Source of the DNA: Auxenochlorella pyrenoidosa
Lineage: Eukaryota; Chlorophyta; Trebouxiophyceae; Chlorellales; Chlorellaceae
Direction: 5' to 3'
Length of the DNA: 35,842 nucleotides
NCBI GenBank assembly: GCA_001430745.1
Contig: KQ482032.1
Span: 384,460-420,301, forward strand
Within the stretch, counting starts at the first letter, position 1; the number at the start of each line of letters is the position of its first letter. The notes beneath the pieces were generated by a model. It ran no database searches. It was not told the DNA's origin and saw only the letters and a program-made list of their open reading frames with translations. Positions 1 to 14,840 of the stretch are shown here, in pieces. The position numbers and the translations under genes are program-made.

Positions 1-27
1 CCCCCCCCCCCCGCCCCCCCCCCCCCC
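1..27 (+). repeat. Poly-C tract at the window start
   Basis: Twelve C, one G, then fourteen C directly precede the GTGCAG acceptor at 34-39. This is best read as the pyrimidine tract of the intron upstream of the first visible transhydrogenase exon. Confidence 0.8.
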
Positions 28-39
28 TTCGCCGTGCAG

Positions 40-4634
<4,595 letters not shown>

Positions 4635-5262
4635 GCGCCGCTCCCCGCAGCCTCCCACGGCGGGCACTGCCCATTTCCAGCCCTGCCACCTCCGCAGCCA
4701 CACCTGCCAGCAGCAGACCTGCCACTGGCACTGCTGTTGCAGGCGATGCAGTCGTCTGGGCCGGCGGTCGCCCCTGCTTCACGCGTGCTTCACTGCAAGA
4801 GGCAGCACCTGCTGCGGGCGGCCCAACAAGGGACTGCCCCCTCTGCCGGCCTGCCCCAAACCCTTGCCTCGCGCCTTTTCGGTTAAACCGTATCCCTTTT
4901 CTCAACCCAACGAGTCGTTTCATGTCCCATGTCCAGTCTCCTTCACGCCCCAGGCGCACCCTGCGGCTGCACCGCACGCATGCCGCCCCTACAACCTAAG
5001 CCTGCCTTGTACGTTGCTCTGTGCCACTTGTTTTCCTGCTGCCCGCCTTTCACCTCCTCGAAAAGTTTTTTTGCTATAGATACCCCAACCTGATGATGAG
5101 GCTTGCAGAGGGCTTGTGTGCTCGCCTGAACGCACCTCCCCACCGAGCCCGGCCACCGGCGGAGGGGCGGGCCTGTGCCTGCCCCGCCTGCTGGCGTGCC
5201 CACCTTTTTGCCAATGCACGATGCTGATGTCTCACTGCTCGCATGCATGTTGCCAACTGCTC

Positions 5263-5267
5263 TGTAA
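5263..5267 (+). terminator. TGTAA poly(A) signal, probably for the transhydrogenase gene
   Basis: TGTAA is the usual chlorophyte polyadenylation signal. This copy is followed by AC-rich sequence and lies in the only sizeable gap between the two plus-strand genes. Assignment rests on position alone. Confidence 0.4.
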
Positions 5268-5742
5268 ACACGTGCTGCCTCGCTACCCACTAGTACGAAC
5301 GGGTGCATGCGTTGCCATGTCCACAACGCATGGTATCACCGTGCAGTCCCATGCAGCCAAACCCATGCATCCTGACTTTGTTTTTATTTTACAAAACTCA
5401 ACAACCAAGGCAGCTGAGCCATCAAGACCGACCCTTCCCAGCAGGCCGAAGCAGGGACACGCAGCCCTGACCGCAGCAAATTCGCGCGCTGCAAACGGCA
5501 TTGAAAAGGGTCTAAAATCGACTTCATTTCTTCATCGCTACAAGCTGTTGGCGCTCTAGCCCACGGGGGACCACCGACTCTGGCTTCCCGGCACCGGGCT
5601 CTCCGGAATCGTTTGCGACGGCATTCCTCTGCAATAGCAACGTCAGTCTGGTCGCATGCCGATGCGCCAGTCTAGGGGGCGTTGGTGGTACGGCCTCGGG
5701 CGGCCACCGCTGTACCTGCGGCCCGACTTGAGCCTGACAGCG

Positions 5743-5764
5743 CCCCCCCCCCCCCCCCCCCCCC
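5743..5764 (+). repeat. Poly-C run upstream of the protease gene
   Basis: Twenty-two consecutive C lie about 108 bases upstream of the protease start codon. The length is likely to be polymorphic or uncertain. Confidence 0.9.
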
Positions 5765-5871
5765 ACCCCGTCTCCTGCTTAGCTAGCTGCTGTCAGCTGA
5801 CCTTACAACACAAAGTACACCCTCGAAGGTCCCTGCCTGAATGTAGATTAAGCTTCGGACCGAGGGCTCTC

Positions 5872-8800
5872 ATGGCCGCCTGCAGCTTGCTTCCAGCCGT
5901 GCTTGTCACAGCCGCGCTGGCAGTCATGTCGGGTGCTGCTGCCCTGACATTGGGTGGCGTGCAGCTGTCGCAATACAAGAGCAAGGCAGAAGCCATGGGC
6001 GCAGCGAGCCAGCTGCGCAGCCTGGTGAGTTATGTTCAAGCAGAGAAGTTAACTTCACATAATCATCTGCCGCGACCTGAACCTTCCTGCATTCCTCTGC
6101 CGCTGTCCATCCTCAACACTGTCTGTTGTGCTGTGCTCTGCAGCTCAACACACCTGCGGGCAGTTACCGACGTAGCAAGCTGCGCGACATTTACGCGAGG
6201 TGCTCGGGCTCTCAGGTGCGCGCAGTAGGATGCCCGCCAACGGTGCAGCAGGGCTGCCAGATGAGGCTGGCCCTCAAGCTTTGCTCTGCTCTGCGGCCAC
6301 GATGGGGACAATTTCCCTCTGGTGTATTGTCCCGGACTCATGCCACGAGCGAGATCACACACGTCCGGACAGGACTCGTACAGTAACCTCTTTGCATCAC
6401 CCCCACGAGCGCTTATGCCCTTGGCACACGCAGAGGGCGGATGATGGGCGCTACAGGGCGTGTGTGCAAAACTTGGACAAGCTGGTCGCTCACAACCTAA
6501 ACCAGTCTTCGACTTTCTATAGGTCAGCTACAGACCACAGCTACTTGCATGCATTGATAGTTCCAGCCTGCACAGACCAGCCCGGTGCTTGTGTCACAGC
6601 TGGCTGTACGAGTGCGCGCCTCATCGAGCCCACACACACAAGCATGTACTCCGTCGACCGGTTGTTCTTCCCCTGTCCTTTGTGTGTAGAGGCATAAACC
6701 AATTCAGCCGTTACACCTACCGCCAGCTGGCTTCAAGGTACCTAATGAAGGGTGTGCGGCCACGCCCCCGGCCCCGCACAGCAAGCACCGTTGAGGTATC
6801 CGCAATCGACCCCGGCGGCATTGCTGCCTACAAGAACTGGGATAAGGAAAACAAGGTGGCACCTGTGCGCGATCAAGGGCTCAACTGCTCAAGCTGCTGG
6901 CAAGAAAATATGCTGCGGGGCTCAGCAGGGACAGCGCACCCCTGCTTGCTTACCACCTCCCTGCTGCCTGTCTGCCTGCCTGCCTGCCTGCCTGCCTTAC
7001 CGCCTGTGGGCTCGCAGGGCCGCTTGCCAAACCCTCGCCTGCTTGAATGCCCAGTGCTCTTCCTGCCTGCGCTCATGCAGGGCATTTGCTGTTGTTTCTG
7101 CCGTGGAGAGCAGAGCCATCCTGGATGGAGCCAACTACCCAGACTTCTCTGAGCAACAGCTCCTCGACTGCGTGACGGAGCCCAAGTATCGCTCGACGGG
7201 CTGCAGCGGCGGCTTTGTTGGTGCGCGGGCAGGGTGTCTCGCGAATCGTTCAATCTGGCAGGTCGTGCAGCCTGCAGCTCAGTAACTGAGAGATCACAGG
7301 ATGTTTGGTCCCCAGCAGTCATGCTTTTGAGCGCCACCTTCCCCCCGGGTGGGCGCCGCACATTGCTGTCCACCGACGCCCGTCCGCACCCGCCTGGTGT
7401 GCTGCCCCTGCAGATGACGCATTCAGCTACATAAGCAGCAGCTTTGTCTTAACTGAGGACAGCTACCCGTACACCGAGAAGCAGGGCAAGTGCCTTGCTG
7501 GTGTAGCTGACAGGACCGATGCCGTCACCCTGCAGCGGCCAGGCTCCTCAACTCTGTGGGGCCGTGATGAAATCATGCGAGCCGTCTCTAACCAGTCGCC
7601 AGTGGTCGTGTACATCAACGTGGCCGAAAGCTTCTTCAGCTACACTTCTGGTGAGGAGGGGTGGCAGCTTGCAGCCTGCAGCAGGGCCCCGTCTTTGCAC
7701 GCATGTTTGTGCGCGGGGCTCAGAGCAGGAGGCGTGCCGTGCAGCAGCTGCCAAACCCAAGCAGCCCTGCTGCTCCCGGCAGGGGTCTACCCCGCCAGCG
7801 AGTGCAAGGGTGATGGCATCAACCATGCCATGGTAAGCGGCCAGCGCGAGTGTGCTCCTTGCATTGTTTGCAGGCTTCAACAATGCACCCTTGCCACAGC
7901 GACATTTCTTGAGTTGCATCGTTACGTCTTCGTCCTCATGCCTGCTGGTGGCTGAGACTCTGCCCGCTCCCATGCACTCAGGTCGTGGTCGGCTACAACC
8001 GCAACGGCCGGCCGCTCCCATACTGGATATTGAGGAACTGGTGGTGGGTGGGGTGGCGCAGCCAGCGCATGGTGTGCTTGCTGCTCTCAACCCTTTTCTT
8101 CTTCCCTGGCAGGCGGTGCCTGCGGAAGTGCCTGCGGCATGACCCATCGGCCCTGGGTGGGCTCACATGCTGCAGGGGGGAGGAGTGGGGCGTGCAGTCT
8201 GATGGGACACCCTCTCTGCTTGGCGGCGGCTATGCTCGCGTAGAGATGACCAGGGACTCGGACGGGGCATGCCAGATGTGAGTGACAGCTGCTTCCCGAC
8301 AAGTAGTGGATCATTGGCTGGACTCAACACATCGGCTCCATTACCGTGCAGTTGCACTCGGGTCGTCTGCTGCTCAACAGCCGTCTGCATGCGCTGCAGG
8401 TATAAGTTTGGAGCCTTTCTGCCGCTCACCGCAAGCTCGTGGCATCCGCCCCCACCACCAATTGACACCCATGGTATGCTGCCCGTTGGGGTGCCATGTG
8501 CACGCTTGCACAGAGTGGTAGCATCCTGCAGCTCTGCGGCCCCCTCTTGCCTGTGTGCAAGCAGTGACATGTGTGCCTGCACACCATAGAAGCTGCCGAC
8601 TTGCCAAGCAGCCATATGAGTCTTGCCAAGCCTGCATGCTTTCAGCCCACCGCTTCAAAACTACATCCCCTCATCACGCACACGGTCCCCCAGCTGTTTC
8701 ATCCCTGTGCGCCTCCTGCGCCATGCAGCATGCCCAGCCAGCTGGATGAAAGACACCGGCCACAACGAGTGCGCAAATGTACTGGGCGGCTGCCAAGGCC

Positions 8801-9823
8801 TGGACGACGTGTACCAAGAGCTTTACCGCCACCCATCCACCAACCAGTCCTTGTACTGCTGCCGCTGCAGCAGCGTGGCGCTGCGCCCCGCCAGCATGGC
8901 CTGCCCCAACGGATGGACCCAGGGCGATGGCAGCACAACAGCAGGCAACCCCTGCTGGGGCCTCTCTCAGGCCACCTGCAAACAGCCCTCTGCCGGCCAG
9001 TGGAGCACCTTCAAACAGCCGCTGCAGTGCTGCGCCTGCAGCGCGGCTGGCATCGACCCTGCCGGCATGTCAAGTGAGCTTGGATGGGCCAGCAGACGAC
9101 CTCTGGATCTGTCTCCGCACAAGTCACGGTCCAGCAGCTCATCTTGTGCGGCAAACTGTCCTGCCCCTCTGCATCGGCCGACCAACCGGCACGTTGACAG
9201 CGTACGCCCCAGCCCTCACCTACCTTTGCAGCACTCGGCATGTTCAGCAGGCCCATCCCTCTGGGCCTTGGCGCCGCCACCGGCTGGCTCTCCCTGGCCT
9301 CTGGCCACCTGGAGCTGTCTGATGCGGCTGCCAACCTGTGCGGCTACACTGCGGAGGCTTTTGCCACGCAGCGCAAGCTGGTGGCTTCCTATCAAGAGGC
9401 AGCAGGAGGGGGCAGCACCATGTTTGCCATGTGAGCTGCATGCCAGCGTCTGCACACATGTCGTGCAAGAAGGCAGCCCCGCAGGCGCGGCTCTGGCTTT
9501 GCAAGCGGCTGGGTCAATCAATTCACGCCACCAAGGTGCCCACTGCGCGCAGGTGCAACGCGGGACACTTCACCATCAACCTGTGGCTGCTCTCCTGTGC
9601 CAACCAGCTCGTGGACCGAGGCGCCGCTGACGCCCCCTCCCGCTCCTGCACCTGCCAGCTCGGGGACCCGCAGCGGTACACCTGCCCCACCAGCTCCACC
9701 GGGTTCCAGGCCACCGCCTCCACACAGCCGGGCCGCTGGTACTATGTGGTGGTGCAGGCCAACCCGCCAGACACGGGGGCAGACCCGCCCCGCAACTTCC
9801 AGCTGTCAGTGAGCCGTGCATAG
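5872..9823 (+). CDS. Secreted papain-family (C1A) cysteine protease with cysteine-rich C-terminal extension
   Basis: Thirteen exons join in phase to 667 residues: 5872-6024, 6144-6215, 6434-6522, 6690-6899, 7081-7220, 7414-7650, 7783-7832, 7982-8043, 8176-8277, 8400-8473, 8729-9073, 9232-9430, 9553-9823. Residues 1-25 are a signal peptide (LLPAVLVTAALAVMSGAAA). An I29-like propeptide follows, ending near GINQFSRYTYRQLA. In the catalytic domain the oxyanion Gln and nucleophile sit in RDQGLNCSSCWAF (Cys about 174), SEQQLLDC and GCSGG follow, the catalytic His is in GINHAM (about 315) and the Asn in YWILRNWWGEEWG (about 336), where the usual NSWG reads NWWG. Residues 398-500 hold two related cysteine-rich units. 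The remainder, ending in WYYVVVQANPP and FQLSVSRA, resembles a beta-sandwich such as a PPC domain (inference). It probably acts in a vacuole or outside the cell. The donor at 8044 could instead be at 8041, and the exon starting at 8729 could start slightly later. Confidence 0.88.
6964..6997 (+). repeat. (CTGC)n microsatellite in a protease intron
   Basis: An imperfect run of CTGC/TGCC units lies in the GC-AG intron 6900-7080, between the exons that encode the two sides of the catalytic Cys-Trp pair. Confidence 0.8.
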
Positions 9824-9931
9824 GCCCCTTTGTTGTCTGTGCTTGCAACCTTGCGATTTGCGACTGGTTTAGTTGAGCAAGTGTAGAAAGGCTCACCGGC
9901 AGGCGCAAAGCAGGCCCTGGCCGGCCTGCTT

Positions 9932-9953
9932 CGAGCATGAGCGCTCATGCTCG
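9932..9953. repeat. Perfect 22-base palindrome between the protease and F-box genes
   Basis: CGAGCATGAGC and its exact reverse complement abut with no spacer. It lies 109 bases past the protease stop codon and 128 bases before the F-box start codon, so it may be part of the protease 3' UTR or a protein-binding dyad in the F-box promoter. Confidence 0.85.
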
Positions 9954-10080
9954 CTGGCGTGACGGTGGCAAAGGCGGCAGGCTTCGGAGAGGCTCTCCTC
10001 GGTTGCAGGCCCCCTTTTCTCTTCCGCCCTTCATCTTGTTGGAGAGAATCTTGAGGTGATCCAGCAGTGGGGCGGCCAGG

Positions 10081-12677
10081 ATGGCGGACCACCAGGGGTT
10101 CACAATCACGGCTCTGCCGGATTCCGCGCTGGCCGACATCTTCCTGATGTGCGACGATAAAGATTGGTGAGATCGACGATGCGTTGCACATCCCACCCGC
10201 CTCTGTGCTTCCTGCCTGCCGCCGCCAGCGGCGGTTTCTGCAGCCACCAGTCTGTGGCACCCCCGCCCGCCTGCGCTTTGCAGCACTTGGTCGACGCACA
10301 CAATAGTCCTTTCCCCGCTGCGCGGCGTGTATGAGCTTGTGCCGTTCCCTTCCCACCCATCCTGCACCCCTGCAACAGCACCTCCTTCTCCGCCGTCTGC
10401 CGCCGCTGGGCCGACATTGTCTACTCGGAGCCCCGCCTGTGGGAAACCCTGACGGCGGAGGTTCTCAACTGGTGGTGGTGCATCCCAGATCAGCATCAGC
10501 GCTGGCTGCACAAGTGGCGCCGCCTGTTGAGCCGAGTGGGCGGCGTGTTGGGAGAGCTGGCCATCACTGCGCCTGATGCAGGCAGCGGCTGGCAGGCAGC
10601 TCAGGAGCTGCTGCCTTTGGTGGGGCCACAGCTGGGCGCGCTGCGCCTGCGCGCCGTCCAGCGCGAGCGGGATGCACCGCGCGCGAGGCAAGCAGATGCG
10701 GGCGCAGCGGCGGCGCTGCTCCAGAGCCTGCCGCAGCGCTTCCCCCGCCTCGAGCTGCTCGGCCTGCAGACAGTGCCGCGGCCGGAGGAGAATGGCAGAG
10801 AGCAGGGCATGCTCGCTGCTCCGCTGCCCAGCCGTGAGCAGATGCTGGCCAGCTCCCCGCCGCTGCCGGCCTCCTGGCCCGCTGCACTGGCGCAGCTGCC
10901 GCTCACCGCGCTCCTGCTGGACGTCGCGCACGCGCTGCCAGACGGCCTGGTTGACAGCCTGCCGGCCAGCCTCACCTGGCTGCGGCTGGCGGTCGTGGCG
11001 GCGCCGCTGCCGCAGCTGCAGGGCCTGACCGCCCTGGGCCAGCTGCGACGCCTGGAGCTGGTGGACGGGCGGCAGTCGCTGAGCGGCACAATGCTGGCGG
11101 TGTCCCCACTGGCCGGTTTTCCTCACCTGCAGTCATTTGAGCTGGTCGGCAGGGAGGTCGGGCTGCAGGTGGGCCGCCGAGCTTGCTGCACTGTGCTTTG
11201 AGCTTGCACTCTCTGGATGCTGCAGGAAAGTGCTCCACGCCCGACCTGCCCTGCAGCTCGCAATGCCCACCCTTCATGCTAAGAAGTGCTTTCCTGACTG
11301 TTTTCTTCAGTGGGGGTGTCCCAAATCCATGCCCTTGACACCACAGCTCCATGCTCCCTTGCTGCTCAGGTGGGATCATTTGCTGTGGCCAGCTGCAAGC
11401 TGTTCCGCTACGCCGGGCCCGACGGCAGCAGGTGCCGCGAGCTGGAGGCGTGCAGCGCTCAGCCCCTGGCACGCGGGGCGTCGCTGTCGCAGCTGCTGGC
11501 TGCACTGCAGCCGCCTGGCGTCCCCGCCCTGGACGCCCTCACCTTGAAGCGCACAAGTGCGGAGCATTGCAGCGCCCCGGCCCTGCTGCCTGGCGGGCCC
11601 CCACGCTCGTGCCTCGGGCTTTCATGTCTGTCGCCCGCGTGCCTGCTCCGCTGCTGCCCTGCCGTCCTGCTGCTCATCGCCTGTCCGTACCATCCCTGAC
11701 TCCCGCACAAGTACGCAGGCTGGCTGACGCCCGAGCTTGTCCGCGGCTGCTCCCACCTGTCTCGCCTGGCCTCCCTGCACCTGAACGCCTGCGGAGGCGC
11801 GGACGACTGGCTGGGCCCGCTGGTCTCCCAGGCGCCCGGCCTCACCTCGCTGCGCTTTGATGAATGCCACGCCGGCGCGGTGCCGCCAGAGGCGGCAGCC
11901 CTGGGCAGCTTGAGGGAGCTGGGCTGCATGGACAACGAGCTGCGCGGCCTCCCTGTGGGGCCGTACCTGGCCGGTGCGCAGTGTGGCTGGGTGCTGGGTG
12001 GCGGGTGCCAGGAGCCGGGCACTGAGCTACTGGCTGGCACCGCCATGCCTGGGCCCCGCAAACTCTGAGCCCCGGTCGCTGCGGGCCGTTGAGCACGGCA
12101 TGGCAGCCAAGCAGGCTGCATGCTGGCCAGGTCTGGATGGCCCAACCTCTTCTCGCCCTCACCTGCACGTCTCTGTGCAGCCCTGTCTGCCGGGTTCCCC
12201 CAGCCCTCTCCCAGCCCAGCAGCATGCGCCAGCTGAGCTTGCTTTCTTTGGTGTGTTGATTTCATTCGCCTGCCCTCCCCCGGCCCAGCATGTGCAGGGC
12301 TGGAGCGCCTGGAGCTGTCCTTCAACCAGCTGGCCGAGCTGCCAGCGGCCGCGCTGGCCGCCGCCACCGCCTGCAGCCAGCTGGGCCTGGGCGGCAACCC
12401 GCTGCATGCCTCTGAGGACCAGCTCAAGGAGGTGCTGCTGGGGGGCATGCCAGCGCTGTCGCAGGTCGACCTGGGGGACACCTGGGTCGGCTGCACAACC
12501 CTGGGCATGCTCAGCGACGCGGCACAGCGTGCAAAGCGGGACCTGGTCATTGTTGGCGCGCCCCTTGACGAAGACGAGGGGCTGTACGGGGGCTGGGACT
12601 CCTCCGACAGCGAATCCAGCGACGACGGCTGCCCGCGCTACTCCTGGGCTGGCTGCGCCTATGCCGCCCGCTGGTGA
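10081..12677 (+). CDS. F-box protein with leucine-rich repeats
   Basis: Likely substrate adaptor of an SCF (Skp1-cullin1-F-box) ubiquitin ligase. Five exons join in phase to 565 residues: 10081-10166, 10379-11168, 11370-11556, 11719-11973, 12298-12677. The F-box spans residues about 8-50 (ITALPDSALADIFLMC, then SFSAVCRRWADIVYSEPRLW). The remainder is leucine-rich with repeated LxxLxLxxN-like turns, for example LPLTALLLDVA, LSRLASLHLNACGG, LERLELSFNQLAELPAAAL and LGLGGNPLHA, as in LRR substrate-binding domains. The C-terminus is acidic and serine-rich (DSSDSESSDDG). The start is the first ATG in the F-box frame. TGTAA at 12786-12790 is a good poly(A) signal. The target protein cannot be read from the sequence. 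Exon 3 and 4 edges are the least certain. Confidence 0.82.
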
Positions 12678-12785
12678 GCATGCGCCTGGGGCGGCAACAA
12701 CAGCGGCAGTGCTCCACTGTGCTCGACTGTCCGGAATGTGCGTTGCTGCGCAGCCTTCCTTGTGTACCATTGACAAGCCAGCACG

Positions 12786-12790
12786 TGTAA
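12786..12790 (+). terminator. TGTAA poly(A) signal of the F-box gene
   Basis: This chlorophyte-type poly(A) signal lies 109 bases downstream of the F-box stop codon, a normal 3' UTR distance. Confidence 0.55.
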
Positions 12791-12840
12791 AGCGCGTGAG
12801 AGCGACAAACAGGCGTCGCGCCCCACTGTTGTTTCAGCAC

Positions 12841-12881
12841 GCAAGGGCTGGTACAGGCTAGCATGCAAGGGCTGATACAGG
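12841..12881 (+). repeat. Imperfect 17-base direct repeat
   Basis: Copies of GCAAGGGCTGRTACAGG lie at 12841-12857 and 12865-12881, differing at one base, just past the presumed poly(A) site of the F-box gene. Confidence 0.75.
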
Positions 12882-13365
12882 ATTTTTCTCGTTGAGCTCC
12901 AGGAGTAGAAGAGCACAGCTGTGTGCGCGAGCATACACTCTCACCCGTGCAACGAACAGGGAACTGAGCTAGTTGCCAAAATCATCACCAGCAGAGGGGC
13001 ATTTCACTGACAGCAGGACAGCCAGCCAGCCAGCAGCTGCGGGGTGCTTGGACCTCTTCCTGCCAGCGAACCCTCAACTCGCCAGGCACTCACGTGGTTT
13101 AGATGGACCTGCCACGGCCTTCTTCAGGCCAGGATGGAGTCCCACGATCCAAGGAGCACTGAAAACTGACAACACTGGCGATGAACATGACAACACTAAC
13201 CTGGCGAGCCCAGCCAGCCCTTCCTTTGCCGCTGCAACGCGGTCTGTGCGGAGCAGTCCCAGCGGGCATGGCAGCCATACCTCTGCATGGTGAGCATGGC
13301 GCCGGGTTCGCCTTGGCCGACGCGCCCGCCGCTGCCGTCGCCGACCATTCCTGCGGTACCCAAGC

Positions 13366-14517
13366 ATGTCATCTGGAGCCCTGCTACCGCAGACCTGCTG
13401 CTTCTTCTTTTTTTACAACGGCTGGAGGGTGCTGCAGCCCGACACCGTTGGGTGGCTGCTGGTCTGCCTTGGCGCCGCCCTCGCCGACCTCGCCTGGCGC
13501 CGCTCTGCGCACCCCAGCTACCTGCGGCTGGGGGAGGCAACGGCATCGCTGATGATCCTTGCCGCCTTTGGGTTGGCGGGGGTGCTGGCGGGAAGATGGC
13601 CGGGCATGAGATGGAAGGGCACCCGTGAAGCCGCAGCGTCTGTTTGCAGGCCTCGTGTCGGTTGGAGGTTGGCAACCCCTGCCCTGCCCCACCCATGCCC
13701 ATGCCCATGCCCCAGCACGGCCTGGATGCTCCTCCGTGACCTGCTGAACGACCAGGCGCCCCGGTTGACCGTGGGCCTGGCCTGGGCCAGCACCCGCCCC
13801 GCCGCCGCGGCCGCCCTCCACCTAGCCCACATGCTGTTTGCATCTGGCGCCCTCAAGATGGGCATCAACTGCCTCTCCCTGCCCGTGCGGTGGAGGTGCG
13901 GCGGGCCGCTAGCCCAAGACGCACTTGATGATCAAGTATCAAGGCAGCACACCATCCTGGCCGGCGCAAAAGATCGAGCAGGGCAGCCCTGACGCTTGTC
14001 TGCACCACTGCCCCTGCCCCTCCTGCAACCTCAGCCTCCTGCTGCTGACGTCCCTGCTCCTCATCGCCCTGCCACACACCGCCTCCATCTGCACCGTCGC
14101 CCCCTTGACGCACCCCACGGCCCAGCGGGCCAGCCACGCTCTGTACGGCATGCTTAGCCTGGTGTCCAGCCTAGGCCCCGTGCCCACCGCCACGGCAGCA
14201 CCTAGCACCGTGCAAGAGTGCGCCGCCCTGCTGGTCTGGCTGCGCTGCACCGTGGCGTGCTGGGGCCGCTGCTTCACGCTGCGGCGGCAGAGGCACGCCT
14301 GTGGCAGCGCCACCAGTGGGAGCGCTGGCAGGAGGGCCTGCCGCCCGAGCGCAGCGCTGCCGAACCCCTGTATGCTGCGGTGCTGAGCCTGGCGGCCTCT
14401 GTGGATGGGCTGGTCCACGCCGTTGTGTGGGGCTGGGGCTTTGTTGCAATCAGCTGGAACTGCGCCCTCCTGCTCACGCCGCTGTGCCACCCACCTGGCG
14501 CCGCCTCCCCAGCGTGA
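13366..14517 (+). CDS. Multi-pass membrane protein of unknown family
   Basis: I do not recognise the family. Several stretches read as membrane helices in consistent frames: GWLLVCLGAALADLAW, ASLMILAAFGLAGVLAG (13440-13600), PAAAAALHLAHMLFASGAL (13795-13855), LLLLTSLLLIALPHTASI (14036-14095) and a final AVLSLAASVDGLVHAVVW region ending at a stop at 14515-14517. An intron 13896-14034 joins well in phase (TGG AG / C CTC). A second from 14210 (GTGCAAG) to 14331 would bring the last exon into frame. Between 13600 and 13720 the frame stays open, so a further intron is possible but not required. The start at 13366 is the first ATG in frame, not a proven one; an upstream exon is possible. About five helices are expected. 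Boundaries are uncertain, but I am fairly sure a membrane-protein gene is here. Confidence 0.45.
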
Positions 14518-14840
14518 AGGCGGGCAGGCAAAGCTGTCGTGTTTGCCTCGCAACCATTGTGCAACTATGTTCTTTCAATCCTCAGGCCCCTCTCGTTGCC
14601 TGCCCTTCTCATAATTCATCAAGGAAATTTAGTTTGATTGCCCTGCATGCAGCATCTTGCGGCAAAGTCGGCTGCAACAGGCGCAGCGACGCTCGCTGCT
14701 GCCTTGGCTGTTTGGTGGAGCCCCTCCCTCAGCTAGAAGCTATGTTACACGTGCACATGTTGTTGCAGTGGCACCTCGTCGGTTGTTTAGAGGCGCATAG
14801 CAGGCAGCACAGCTGGGCTCGCCGCCATGGGGCGGAACCA
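14518..14840. other. Convergent 3' intergenic region
   Basis: This separates the plus-strand membrane-protein gene from the minus-strand SGNH gene. It contains no supported exon. TTACA at 14745-14749 reads as TGTAA on the minus strand, 92 bases past the SGNH stop. Confidence 0.5.
14745..14749 (-). terminator. TGTAA poly(A) signal of the SGNH-hydrolase-like gene
   Basis: On the minus strand this is TGTAA, 92 bases downstream of the stop codon at 14841-14843, matching the chlorophyte pattern. Confidence 0.55.

Larger units (their letters stand above)
4635..5871. other. Intergenic: transhydrogenase 3' region and protease promoter region
   Basis: No coding exon is supported here. The left part is presumably the transhydrogenase 3' UTR, with TGTAA at 5263-5267 as the likely poly(A) signal about 630 bases past the stop. 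The right part holds the presumed promoter and 5' UTR of the cysteine protease, including a 22-base poly-C run at 5743-5764. No clear TATA box was seen. Confidence 0.5.
12678..13365. other. Intergenic: F-box 3' region and upstream of the membrane-protein gene
   Basis: It holds the F-box 3' UTR with its TGTAA and the 17-base direct repeat. The right part (about 13180-13365) has open frames that could belong to a 5' exon or 5' UTR of the next gene, but I cannot choose one. Confidence 0.4.

Noticed and set aside
6964..6997. CTGC repeats considered as a CRISPR or functional array
   Set aside because: The unit is four bases, imperfect and intronic; it is a simple microsatellite.
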